Below, piece after piece: positions 1-13,000 of a stretch of DNA of 64,000 bases. The position numbers and the translations under genes are program-made. Source of the stretch: Leguminivora glycinivorella (lineage: Eukaryota > Arthropoda > Insecta > Lepidoptera > Tortricidae). The stretch lies in contig NC_062971.1 of NCBI RefSeq assembly GCF_023078275.1, forward strand, positions 15,376,001 through 15,440,000. The letters run 5' to 3'. The notes beneath the pieces were generated by a model. It was not told where the DNA came from, did no database searches, and worked only from the letters and a program-made list of their open reading frames with translations. Within the stretch, counting starts at the first letter, position 1, and each line of letters begins with the position of its first letter.

Positions 1-1123
1 CTTTTTCTGCTCGTGCCTGCTTTTTCGCTCATCTTACGACTGTAACTGGCCGACGAAAAATTATTAATGGAAAAAGTTATATTTAGAAAGCATCGTCCTA
101 AAGCGTCAGATATCAAGAAAGAAATCATTAGATCAAAACAACTCACGGTCCTAGACACAATAAAATACTTCAGACATTTTGAATAATAACGCGCATTTGT
201 TAATCAAACGTGTAAATATTTTTAATAATAGGGCAAATATGAATTACGATAACAGGTTTTAAAGAATTAACAAATACTTATGTGACACCGTTTGATGATG
301 TATTAGCTAAGTAGGTATGTGATTTCGATAAAAGAATCTATATTGTTTAGTTTAAAAAATCACAATAATTTTGAAAATAGGTATAAATATACGAGATTAG
401 TAGTAAAATATGTTATGTGATGTGACCGTACGTATAGAATGATGAAAACAAATAACGATGGCCAAAGTGACTATCGTACCACACAAGTGTTATATTGCTC
501 TAATAAATTATCAGGCACTTCGACTTTAAAAATAAAATATTAAGTTTATAAAAGGGATAGTTCCACGTTTAATCATTTAAAACTAAAATTATTACTTATC
601 TAACTCTTGGCCGGAAATCCTTAATTTCATGGCCTTTGTAAGTACATAGTAATACATTACGTATTTAATTTTCTCTGATGCCTAAAATATTAAAAAAAAC
701 AAGATAATTTTATCCAAATGATATTGATAAAGGATAAAACAACAGAGTTTATTTGGTATGATTTGACGCAACTGATACAGTTGACACGCAGTGACGTGAC
801 GTAAGAAAACTAATGGATGCGGTGGGTACCTACTACGCAAATGTATACTTACTTCAAAGAATTATGTTGCTGAACATTATATAAAAAAATCTTATGATAG
901 ACGGCTTTTTAAAGAAGGCCGCGCGAATAATGCTTCTTGGCAAAGATCCAAGCAATCAAAAAGCCATACGTGAAAAACAATTTAAAAGAATGCGTTCCAG
1001 TTATTTCGGCAGTCCGTTACATTTTGGATTTTTAGGATTACGATTTCTTTAATGGTTATTGTTATCTGTTTTGCACAATAGTAATAAAGTAAAAGTAAAA
1101 CACCTACTTACTACGTTAAATCA

Positions 1124-1422
1124 AAGACATATATAACTCCGTATAGACAAACAAAGTCTAAGAAAAAAACGTACCTCAGTACCATACAGAAAAAAGTACG
1201 GGGGCTAGATGGCATTACACCTTTGGGGTACGCTCAGCTAGATAGCGCTAATATTAATATTTGACATTTTAACACATATCAAGCTAACAATATGGGCCAA
1301 ATTGTCAAAACTGAGGTTCAAAAGTTTTAAGCTTGTGTCGAGAGATGGCAGTCTATGCACTGTGATTACACATTTTATTTCAACAGTAACTCTCTATAAT
1401 ACTCGATCCTCTTTGGTTCAAT
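1124..1422 (+). repeat. Interspersed repeat, copy 1
   Basis: Matches 40958-41275 in reverse orientation, for example gagagatggcagtctatgc and taacacatatcaagctaa. Non-coding; class not recognised. Confidence 0.75.
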
Positions 1423-2492
1423 ATAAGGGCAAGTGGGCACTGTATTATACTATTTTAGAGAGGTCAAAAGCGTGTCTCTCAATTTAGAATACTGCTCGTA
1501 TCTTTATCAAGTAGTTGTAGTATGTAGTTGAGATTCCAAAACAAAATTATGTATATTTTTTTGAGGAGAAAAAACAACAAACCAACCATAAATGTCGTGG
1601 GGTAATATACTCATTAAATATGACTGGTCTGTCTGTAGCCAATATTAACCCCATTAACACTTTTGCAAACGTTGTATGTTCTGTGTAAAAAAATAAACAA
1701 TTGAAATGTTAAGTCCTTTTTGTTCTCTGCGATAATTGCTACACGGAGTATACCGTGCAATCTGGCTCCATTAAAGGGCGCCTCATGGAGTTTGGAACAA
1801 TGGGACCTTCAATTCATCTAATCTCTTGTCTTGGTGGTCTCACAGTGTTTATATTATAATCAGTATGTTGAAACCGATGAAAGTATTAATTTTAAACTTG
1901 TGAAATTGAAGTAATTGATGGAAGAAAAGTGTAAAATTGTAGTGTAGATAGGGTGTTGGTATTCTACTTTATTATTTTCTTTTAACATTGTCATTAACAA
2001 CGAAATAATTTCCAATATTTTTATCAAGCAATTCATTTATTATTAAGTAGATGTACAGTACAATCAGTGTTGTTTTCACAGCAAAGTTTAATAAGGAAAA
2101 TAACACCTAAATTATTAATAAAATTAAATACTATACATAAGTATTTAATTTGGGGAAATTAAATACTTATTTATAGTATCTATTTAGTTAGTATATAAGC
2201 AATAGCATTGTATCAAAATCTCGTATTCTCACGCACATGTGTCTCGTCTCTATTGTTTCCAAAAACACAGAAAACGCTGATTGACTTTGGAAGGCAAACT
2301 TTTTTTTCGTATTTTTGGGCCCAGGGGTGCCTACATCTGCTCGACACATGCAGCCACTAAATCGACCTTTAAGGAGTTTGCAAAAGAAAATAGGGATGTC
2401 CAATCTGATATCGATACTTTGAGTCGATAATTGCTGCCTCGTAATGATGTTTGTATTTTAAATCGCCGTGTTTAATAAATGATATAACCTAC

Positions 2493-2625
2493 CAGTGGCG
2501 GCTGGTGAAAATTTCTCCTAGGCAACACTGAGCAAAAAGAAACCTACCTTTACATTAGGTACTTTACTAGTAGTCAATTTTAGGCAAGCCGGTGGGAATT
2601 GGCTTATATGGACCAGCCGCTGCTG
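2493..2625. mobile_element. hAT-type miniature transposon with 8-bp target duplication
   Basis: 133 bp with ends cagtggcggctggt and accagccgctgctg, flanked on both sides by the 8-bp direct repeat taacctac (2485-2492 and 2626-2633). CAG/CTG ends with 8-bp duplications are the hAT hallmark. Non-coding. Confidence 0.8.
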
Positions 2626-3169
2626 TAACCTACCCAGGAACATTACAATTAGCTACGGTTCATTACAGAAATACTTTAATGTTTTTTTGTACATAAACTT
2701 TGTTTTGTTTCCTTGGAATAAAAGTTTAGCTTACTCTGCCATACAGAGCGAGAGCTATATTAATTAGTAGAACTGACATTTTCAATCATTGCATCGATAT
2801 CGGTATTGCAAATTCGCCCGCCGCCCTACAGGAGCCATAATTCACAGGCCACAAATCTCGCTGCCCGTTAAAGTTTCAACCGCGTCCACTTTCAAAACAA
2901 GGCACAAACATTTTGTCGAAACGTTTACAATATATCCTTGCATGTTGAATCTAAAATTTGATATAGGTATTCCTGTAATTTTAAATAAGAATCCCTTTCA
3001 GAGTAAAGAAAACTGTAGTAGATAATTATGGCGTTATTCATATTGAAAACGAAAATTAGTAAATAAAAAACATGTTTTAATAGAATCACAGAATATATAA
3101 TAGTACAAGTACAGAAGGCTCACTCCTTTGATGTTCACAAAATGCCGCCATTCTAAATTCTTACCTACA

Positions 3170-3315
3170 TTAACAAACGGACCGCACGCGAGCAGCCGAC
3201 ATTGAATTCTATTGCGCCGCGTGAAGGTCGTCACCAGTGAACGGGCCGCGAACTCGCGGCCGCCGTCATGTACTTGTAGCGCGGCGATAGAATCGCGGAG
3301 TGAGCCGCCCCTGAT
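3170..3315. other. Isolated GC-rich island
   Basis: A CpG-rich block in AT-rich DNA. A minus-strand frame (RGGSLRDSIAALQVHDGG and on) ends at a GTAAGA donor-like site near 3163. It could be a 5' UTR/promoter exon, or a captured fragment; agtgagccgcccctg at 3299-3313 recurs at 44067, which favours a repeat origin. Confidence 0.35.
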
Positions 3316-4026
3316 AGAATAGAAGAACATAATGAATACTGCTGGAATAACTCACTGGCGATTGATATCATTATGAACCGAGTACATAAGTAGATGGGGG
3401 AATACTCATCACGCACTTGTGTTTGTTATTTTAGAGCGCATTATTCGCCAACAAACTGTCCACAGTTTGGCGAAAATATTTGTGTACCTACCACTTAAGT
3501 TTTCTTTTGTTAATAAATTAAAAAAAAAGCAAAATAGACATTCCAAGAATGTAATCTGAAATTCGTGATAGAAGCTTTTTGATAGAAAGGAAAGCTCATA
3601 CCTACCAAACTTTGCCAGTGAAAATTATTAGCTATAACTTAGTTTACCAAGTATAATACATTATTTCCAATTTTGTAGGTGCCATCTTTCTAGCTCATTA
3701 ATTACTGGCTAGTAGGTACGGTTATATGTATTCTATTCTAACCAACCGGTTGTAAAATATCTTCAAGCCAATTAAGTTGCAACAAGAAACTTTGGACGTG
3801 CCGCACATGGTCGACGTGCATCACGGTACATTTCGTTTAATGTCGCCAAAAATTAAGACCTTAAACTTTATTACTTTAAACTCAATGACCTCGAAGGTTT
3901 TACATATATATTATGAATATGAAGGCAAATGCTTCCCTTCTCTTCAAATCTTACTTAAAATTAACAGTAGATAGAACAGGTTAGTAGTTAGTACTCGTTT
4001 TGAAAAAAAGATACGTAATTATGTTT

Positions 4027-4450
4027 TCCCCTCACTAGCTCGGAAACACGTGTTTTGTCCTTTAATACCAGCGGGAAAAACGCATTTTATCCACTAGTGG
4101 GTAAAGTAATTTGACCTTGAATACAGTCAAATGAACTGCTTTAAAATTGATAAAAGTAGGTGAATCTAGTAATAAAGATGATTTACCACCTTGGAACTAC
4201 TGGAAGCAGTGATAAACGCATTTTTTGCGTTGTAGTTTCCTCGCTGTAGTGAGGGGAAAAGTTTTGTGTTACACTCGGGTGCAAATGTATTTTACTTCTC
4301 GTGTGTTAAAAAACTCGCAAGTTCAGGATTCTATTCTCGAACCACTCGCTTGGCTCGTGGTTCAACTATAGGATCCTTTCACTTGCTCGTTTTTCAATTC
4401 CACACTCGGCGTTAAAATACAACTTTGCCCCCTTATATAACAAATAACTA
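4027..4450. repeat. Interspersed repeat with internal inverted motifs, copy 1
   Basis: Shares tttatccactagtgg, aacacgtgttttgtc and tcgtttttcaattccacact with the reverse-oriented copy at 18640-19070. Probably a non-autonomous transposon; class unknown. Confidence 0.7.
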
Positions 4451-4924
4451 TTTCAGGGTTCCGTATTTATACACTTGTTACTCCGCAGTTTGCTTAAAAA
4501 ATATTTTCTTTACTTAAATGCTGATACTTACTATCTATTTCTAATTGTTACCTATTTGTCTAAAGCTTAAATTTGTCTAAAATTTTCTTTATGCTGTTTT
4601 CTTATCTACAATTCATTTATAGACTTTACATGATTGATGTGGCCGATTGGATTAGGTTGTGTAGTAAAAATAACATGATAAGAAATATTGGAAATAACTT
4701 TTCATCTATATTGTAAACAGCTCCTACTTACAGTTAGTTTATCCCTGTTTTTTTTAATTCTTTAGGTAAGTATTTGAAAGTGAATCAGATACTTATATTA
4801 TAAACTAACCGGTGAATCATTTACATTTGTCAGTGGTTTTTAATATATTAGTGCCTAACCAAACAATACAGTAGGCACATTGTTTGCCGGATATAAATAA
4901 ATTCGATAACTTCTTTAAACACGT

Positions 4925-5760
4925 AAGGTGAAATACCCCATAATGGACGGTGATGCCATTATGGACAAAAAAACACAAATCCTTAAAAATAAGTATCTAA
5001 AATTAGTTTCTAAAAACTGACGGCTATGTACCATAAACTAGAGTTGTAGAGCTGTTTCATTTTGAAGTTTCAATTAATTCGGTTATTTCTGAAGGATTTG
5101 GCGACAAGATAAAATTCATCAGTTTACTGAAAAAAATATCAAGACGAATTCTTAGTAATGTTGCTAAGAGAGTTGAGTTCATGTAAAAAATAATAAAAAT
5201 TCAATAATACTTCGGTGTAAACTTGAATGCGTTTTACTTACTGCATTAGGCATGAGATAAGGTATAAAACATACTAGTTTGTTGCTCCAAAGATATAAAG
5301 AAATGGCGTTATTTTGCGAGTGTCCATTACTGGAACCGAAAAACTGCCTACCTCCTATGATGGACAAGGAACAATTTACAAAACCAAAATTTACAAGAAA
5401 CAATCCTATGTTAAAATAACTCAAACTAATTGCATTTATGGTATATAATATTGACTCATTGAGTATCAGTTGGCTTTAAAAGTAAAATTTTAAACTTATT
5501 TCACTGTCCATAATGGGGGATCCATTACTGGAGAACTGCCGTCCATAATTGGAGAAAAAACACCTATTTTTAATTTGTTAACTATGAAGAAACCAATAGG
5601 AGTATCCATACTGCAATACGCTTGAAATGTAAAAGAAGGATTGGACATTCAAGATTTAACACGCTTAGCGGTAGAATTTTTACATTTATGAGTGAAATAT
5701 CAAAAAGAGGCGAAAATTTATCTTAAACTGTCCATGATTGGGTCCGTTACCTTACGATCG
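4925..5760. repeat. Cluster of imperfect ccat(a/t)atgga motifs
   Basis: Motifs such as ccataatggacgg, ccattatggacaa, tccattactggaacc, tccataatggggg and ccataattggag recur in both orientations through 800 bp. Looks like a degenerate repeat-built element; no coding frame. Confidence 0.4.
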
Positions 5761-5849
5761 GGTTTACAAACATATTTTTATACTCCCGTACTGTTATCCG
5801 TCATTAACAGGGTCGTGCATAGATCTTTAAAACCCTACATAATAGTATA

Positions 5850-5990
5850 TTCCCCAAAACCGGCCCCGGCCGGCACCCACGCAGTAACGTGATATCCTGA
5901 AAAAGCATTGTTTGGCTCTGTAACCATGGCAACGCCTGTTATAAGTACTGCTTGGGTGCCGGGACGCCGGCGGGGGCTGGCTTTGGGGAG
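5850..5990. mobile_element. GC-rich inverted-repeat element
   Basis: Ends ccccaaaaccggccccgg and gggggctggctttgggg, with inner cacccacgcagta and tactgcttgggtg. About 140 bp foldback, non-coding. Confidence 0.65.
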
Positions 5991-6104
5991 CTGGCGTGAG
6001 CGCTGGTAGAGCAAACCTATGCGTCAAAAATACAGAAATCAGTGTGAATTTCACGAAAGTTATTAAAAACTAAGTGCATGGTTGTAGAAAAAGTATTGTT
6101 TAAC

Positions 6105-6203
6105 TGCAACGTTTACCCACGCCACTCGCCTTTTTTGACCACTGAGTATCAAAAAATACAAAGCTTTTCAGTGGCGTTTACCCACGCCACTCGCCTTTTT
6201 AAA
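6105..6203. repeat. Direct repeat of a 27-bp motif
   Basis: gtttacccacgccactcgcc occurs at 6111 and 6176; a third partial copy is at 19503. Confidence 0.8.
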
Positions 6204-6890
6204 ATTAATGACCACCTCAAAATTGTTTGTAATAACGATTGGCCGATAACGTGACAGATTGCATTTGCCAAAAATTACTATTTGTGAAATTATTACAAAC
6301 TAAAGTCCTACAATACGCTAAAAATACACATCTTTAAGAAACTGACAATAAGGTAGTGTTTACATATATCTGGAATGTTGTTTTGTAGACATGTTTGTGA
6401 ACTCGACTGTACACATGCATCCTTGTTTGTAACTCAACTAAAACCAAACGGAATGAAATGCATACGAATATAGAACTCCACGCACCTGAATGCAATAAAT
6501 TTGCTTGCATATTATTTTAACCCGCAACCCGAGTTAAACTCATTACGTCTTTGCTACCTGGGTAAAGAGGCAAGCGAAAATAACACGATGTACTTATGTA
6601 CTTTGAAGTAAATTACAAGTATGAGTTTCCCCAGCAAACATTTCGTAAATATATGAATGATTATTAATATAAATATATTTTTCACTAAAAAGAAGAACCA
6701 TATTTTAGAAAAAAAAAATGATATAAATATACATATATTATGACTTTTTTTTCTTGATGTCCATGTACGACCACGAACGTATAATAGTTCGTGTCGTCTA
6801 AGATGACAACAACGACAATCATGTTTTTTTATAATTTATTTATATATAAGAAATTTATAATTTACTAATTTGAGTATCTTTTGTCCCCAG

Positions 6891-7041
6891 ATGAATCAAA
6901 TACCATTTATGAAGCCTCCACAAACGAGAACATCCGCCTGGCTTGTGGGCCGAAGCCACGGGGCCAGGTACAGACCATCAAGTGGTACAAAGATGGCCGA
7001 CCACTCGAGCTCCATGGACGATTTATACAACAGAGGCAGTG
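6891..7041 (+). CDS. Gene A exon: first half of Ig1
   Basis: Acceptor ttgtccccag, donor gtaagt. Entered in phase 1 and left in phase 2. It encodes the first Ig cysteine (RLACG) and the core tryptophan (IKWYKDG). The ATG at its start is not the gene start: the codon in use is GAT split across the upstream junction. Confidence 0.85.
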
Positions 7042-10000
7042 GTAAGTGGTTATTTGTCTAAGAAACAAATTACTTTAATTATGTTACAAATCATCAGATG
7101 CAGTAAAGACTCTTAATGTTTCAAATCATAATTATAGGTAGGTTATTTGAAAAACGCAGATTCATTATTTTGATTTCGGCGTCTGTAGACAAGGGATTTT
7201 AAAAGAATGCATAATTCAAGTAAGGAATCCAGATCTCCAGCTTACGTGGCAAAGCCATGTGATATTCCAGTTCAGAATGCAAATAATACAAAACTTAAGA
7301 ACTAAAAATATATGAAACACGATTGAATAGTCGCCAAAGTACTCTATTTAAAACAGACTTATCCGACATTGACGTAGGCCAAAGAATGAATTGCCTGCAT
7401 AGATCGTACATCACGCAGTTCTATTCGAGGCATCGCATAACATGCCTGGAGTTGGAGCAACAACAACCATCGCTCATGCGTATATGCTGGATTATGAAGC
7501 CATTCATAATGCGATTGGAAATGTTTAGACAACACTATTGACTTGGGCTTGTACTTACTAGAATTAAACTGCATTCTTAGCGTATCTGACATATTTCAGG
7601 GTTTCTGTCTAATAAACAAATCCCTCCCCATAGCCTTATGCAAGCAATAAGCCAAGTACACTACCTCAGTAAATGCATTTTGTTTTCAGGTTGAGAATAA
7701 AATCGTTTAGAGCCAAAGACGCTGGTTTATATTCTTGCATCAATGAAGCTAACGACTTGAAGGAATATAATGTTACTATCAAGCTCAAAGCCGATGTCTA
7801 CGATATAGAAGGTAACTAATTCCATAATAATAAAAACATATACGCAGAACATACATGTACGCAGAATACATATATGTGGCTATTTTTACCTTAACCATAT
7901 AGACGAGTTTTCAACTAGCGAGAGAAAGTGGTTGCATTCTCAAGTCAGTCCCAACCTCGATTTTCCAGAGTGCATTTAGTTATTATTACATTTTATTGAC
8001 ATTTTAACGAGCGTCCAGATGCGTAAACATTGCCTCGCAAGCATTCCGACCAGTGCGAAGATGCATCCAGAGCATCTTTGATAATGTGTTTAGTTTAGAG
8101 TGAATCTGCACCCTCTTGAAAGAATATTTTATACCAAGAACTAATACTTAAGGAGATATGTAAGTGCTTTATTAAAAATTAATGAAAACATGTTATGAGG
8201 AAAATACGCTGATGAACTAACTATAAAGTTCTTATATTGGTTCAAGTACCCTCCTTATTGATAACATGAATACATATATTATGCGATGTTATACGTATTA
8301 TCATTATCATGTTTCAGAATTTCAAGGCGATGCTGCGAAAATTGTAGAACAAAACCAAGCAGCGGCACTGGTAGAGAACAACACGATTGAAGAAACTGCT
8401 ACGATAAAGAAAACGGTTAAAAGAAATGCAACAAAGATCAATGACAATAATAACGATTCTGACGATGAAAAGAAAGAGGACGATCATGCTGGTTACATAG
8501 ATAATACAAAAAATAAGTTTGCACCCAAATTTAAACACCCATCTAAATTATATAAAATAGACATGAAACCTGCGGGGAGCTCCATTCAGTTGAAATGTGC
8601 TGCTGATGGTAAGAAATTGTGGTTCACATTATTTTGATGCCTTAATAAATCCATTATTGGATCCTAAGTCTTAAATCATGTCAAAGGAAATGTTTGGTTT
8701 TCGAAACGCTGTATGTTATGTTGTTGGGGATCCTTTTGATATTTTTTGCGGATGGACTCTACTTATAAATAGAGGACAACCCGATGAGTAAAATTATGAC
8801 CAATATATAGTATGAATTTTCTGAGATGAACTTTTCGCTTTAGCCGTAATCAGTTAAACAAAGGCCTTTGTGTCTATTGTTTACGGCGGCTAGCTCCCGT
8901 TTAAACGGCACGTGCTATAGTCTCAGTGTAGTTAAAAAGCAACTATCATGATAGTAATAAGGTTCAAATCCATAATAAGCCCTTTCGGAGATAACACGTT
9001 TTGTCATCTTCAAAAAAAGTTACCTGCATATTGCAAACTGTTTAATAAATTTGAACCTTATTGCTATCATGATAGTTGCTTTTTAACTACACTGAGACTT
9101 TAGCACGTGCTGTGGAAACGGGAGCTAGCCGCCGTCAATAATAGAAACAAAGGCCTTTGTTTAACAGATTACGGCAAAAGCGAAACGTTCATCTCAGAAA
9201 ATTCATATTATACATAGAAATGCGTAATGTGTGTTTGTGTATAAAATAAGCATAGGTACCTATTATTTGTTACAGGAAATCCCATGCCTAATATAACATG
9301 GTTTAAAAACAACGGCTCTATAGAACGGTCTTATTTCCGACCGAAATTCGGAAAATGGTGGATGTCTCTTGAAGAATTATCAAAAACGGACAACGGCAAC
9401 TACACATGCCTCATATGCAATGAATTGGGCTGCATCAGTCATACGGTTAATCTTCAAGTACAAGGTAAATTTGGTATTTAGTATGCATATTATAGTTTTT
9501 ATTGTCACCTTGGGTACTTACTAGTACTCTTTTACTCGTATATCGAATTACCTACTTTGAATTTGTTTTTTTTTTCTTACCACATGTAAGAAAGAAGTAA
9601 AATGTTGTGTACACATAAGACACCACATTTTAGCGACAAATTGTAAACACTAAACATACATTGTGACATATTATTAAATCCGTAGAGCGATATCCATCGA
9701 AGCCTTACATAAAAGAAGGACAACCAGGAAATATAACTGCTGTGGTAAACGATACTGTAACACTGGCTTGCCCGCCTATATCAGACTTGGAACCATTCTT
9801 ATACTGGCTAAAGGCCTATGATAATTTCACCGTAGTTGACGGAGAAGTTGGACCTAACGACCAAACTATACCAAACGGATATGAAATTCAGGTCTTTTTT
9901 ACGATCGATTCTGGTGGTGGTTCATTAATGTCGGTTACTGGGTAAAAACAAAGAAAAAACTAAGTAGCGTAACTTTTTTTTAGAAATTCATCCAAGGTTT

Positions 10001-13000
10001 CTGGTTTATAATTTGGTCAGTTTATCAGTGGGTTTCACATACATATGTAAACTATTTCATGATCAAAATAAGAATGGTAACGGGAAAATACTTAAATTGT
10101 AACTATTACATCGTTTCATTATCATACTAAATTCTCATATTATTATTTCTCATCCGGTGAATGGTTTTATGTGGTTAGCGGTACCATAGAGAAATAAGTG
10201 CTCAGTGTACTGTACGCCCATACACAGTTAAGGGAAATATGATAAACTTACATGTCATTAATAAGTTTCACGTTTTCTTGCGTGTATGAAGAGAGTACTC
10301 TCAGCTTACCTATTTATCTATACAGGTACCCGGTAGTTATAAGTTCACTTGTAATATAACCTGTAACTGGTGGTGGTTCAGTGAATTTCAAAATAATAGA
10401 AACCTAAATAGTAAAATGGACATTCTGTAAAAAAAAATCTATACCTAAACCTCTGTTTTGCGCTAGTACTTTAATATTTTTACATCCCTTGACAAAATTC
10501 ACGCAGTGGTATTTTGCCCGCTCTTTATCTCCATAATACTAATATTATTTATCCCTGTCGTAATTGTAATAGTAATTCTGTAAATTTGTGAAAATTTATG
10601 CTCATCTTTTTACTATCTATGTATATACTTTTATCATGTTACCAAGTTATTTATTGCATTCCGCATTTTTTATATCACAAAATATTTATTATTTTAGAGC
10701 GTCTGTTCTCGAAACCAGTATTGACGCAAGGACCTACTAACCAAACCTTATTGATTGGGGATACAGCTAAGTTTAGTTGTGATTATCTCTCCGATCTGGT
10801 TCATGTGGTATTTTGGCTGTTCTTTAAAGACAAAAATGAGTTCAAGAACATTACCGATTTCGATGAATTTTTTGCCATTAAGGTGAGGGTCTCAAAAATA
10901 AGCATGAGAGTATTCAGTTGTCGCATGTTAGTTTGCAACTATATTCTGAATAACTGCATGTTATTGACTGCAAAAAAAAACTTTAGATAGGTAAGTGTGG
11001 ATAACCGTAGACATCACTTAGCTCTACATTGTAATCAATATTTTTACACAATTTGATGCCTATACCCATTAATTTTGTGTTCGTATTGAGTTTATTAACT
11101 AAGATTGGTTTCAACTCCTTATTATTTCAACGGCTTAATACGGTTATACATCAATTTGTGTAATCTTGTTTTTTGTTACCTATGTTAAGAGTCCGAAGAG
11201 GCAAAGAACATGCTTCCGGAGACATGATCCATCTCGTCCAATTGAGAAATAAAACACCGAATGTTTGTAATACTAATTATTAATCCTTATTTAATAAGTA
11301 TATGCCGTCGAATTTAAAATATATTTTTTTTATATTTGTTGAAAAATCATGCTTACAGCCTTATTTTAAGGGGTAGAATCAAGCGACACGTTAAAATTTG
11401 TATGGCCCTGTGTACTAAGTCGTTACGTAAAAACGAATTGAACGCCAAATTTACTTTTACAAATTATAATAAGCGTATATTCTAAATCGCAAAATCGAGT
11501 TAAACGCCATAAAGATGTTATTAATTCGTTTTGGTTTAAAGTTTTGATGATTTATAAACGCAATATCGATTTAACCGCCCTGTTGGTGTCGTTTAATTCG
11601 TTGTTACATATTTGAAATTGCAGGATATTTCGCTTGATGAGAACTAAGTATCAAGAGATTTTGTTATATCATAATATCTTGTGTGTGTAATCCTGGCTAG
11701 TACTAATGAATTATTATTAGTTACAATGCCAATTTTGCCATATATGCTGATTTTTTTGACATTTATTAAAAAAGTTGATTGCAGAACAAAACTAAATTGT
11801 TAGACGGATTAGTCCTAATCATTGTGGAGGAAAACATTTATTTACAATAGCGCTATTTACTCAAATATATGCAATTTTATTTTATTCCAGTATTCACTTT
11901 ACCTCTAACAATTTGCATTAAAGAATCAAGCGACAAAATATGTCTCATAGTACGCTACGGCGAAATAAATTAACCTCATCGCAGTATTAGTTCAATAAAG
12001 AATCAAGCGGAAAAACGTTAATAACTTCGAAACTTGAATAGGTATGGTGTTATTTTTTTTATCAATTTAAATTATGAACACTTTTATAGGTTCAGTGTCA
12101 AAATTAACTTTTTTGCTTTATAAATGAACTTACAACAACAGATTCAAATTTCAAATCTTTCTAGCTCATTTTCTCGATTTCAACTAACTGTCGCTTGATC
12201 GCTTATTCCATAACACTGTCCATATTAATTTAAAGGTTTTATAAAACTTTACTGAACTTCAACGATGGTATATGCAGAAATGAGATAAAGATTCACCGTG
12301 TTTAACTAGAGTCCGTACTGAATTACTTGAGAAACGTGTTTGAAGCGCTATAGACAGAAAATTTGTATTTGACATGTATTGTGTGTGAAACGCTTCAGAA
12401 TGTTACATACGTTTGCTTTTAGAACATTTACCAAAATTAATAGACGAATAAATTATCCGCACGTTAAATAATTTGGAAAAAAACTTTTAGGAAGGTTGCC
12501 AATTGTATGATAAATTTTTCAGAGTGATGATCCGGAAGACAAACCAGAAATGCTGACCATATTTAACGTCACTCAAGAAGACCAGGGTTGGTATATTTGC
12601 GTCGCCAAGAATACTTTGGGACAAGCGACAGCTAAAGGATATCTGACTGTCTTGGAATGTAAGTTAAAAAGTTACATGTAGGTATAAACTACATACAAGG
12701 CTCACCAAAGACTAATTTATAATGTTGGTACTTCGCACAGTAATATCTGATCTGACTGTCTAGAATGATATATTTGATCTTGAGATCCAGTTCATGTTTG
12801 ATGTGGTACATGATGTGGCCCGTATTCACTGTAAAATTGGTTAATTCTTAATTTTTCTTATTTATTTAGCGATGCCAGTTCCCGTAGTACCAGAACACGC
12901 GGGGAAGCACACTCTCCTCGTCAATATCCTGACGGCTGTACTTGGCGCTATGTTCTTTGTCGCTGCCATAATAGTCGTAATGATATTCAAGAAGCTCAAA

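Larger units (their letters stand above)
1..6890. other. Upstream region of gene A
   Basis: No exon with clear coding content found. It holds copies of interspersed repeats (1124-1422, 4027-4450), a hAT-type foldback (2493-2625), a GC-rich island (3170-3315), a cluster of ccataatgga-type motifs (4925-5760), a GC-rich inverted repeat (5850-5990) and a short direct repeat (6105-6203). Gene A's signal exon and promoter should be here or beyond the window; I could not locate them. Confidence 0.6.

Noticed and set aside
9686..10882. A fourth Ig domain in gene A using both Ig3 first-half exons
   Set aside because: The two exons cannot be joined in frame and each is only half a domain.
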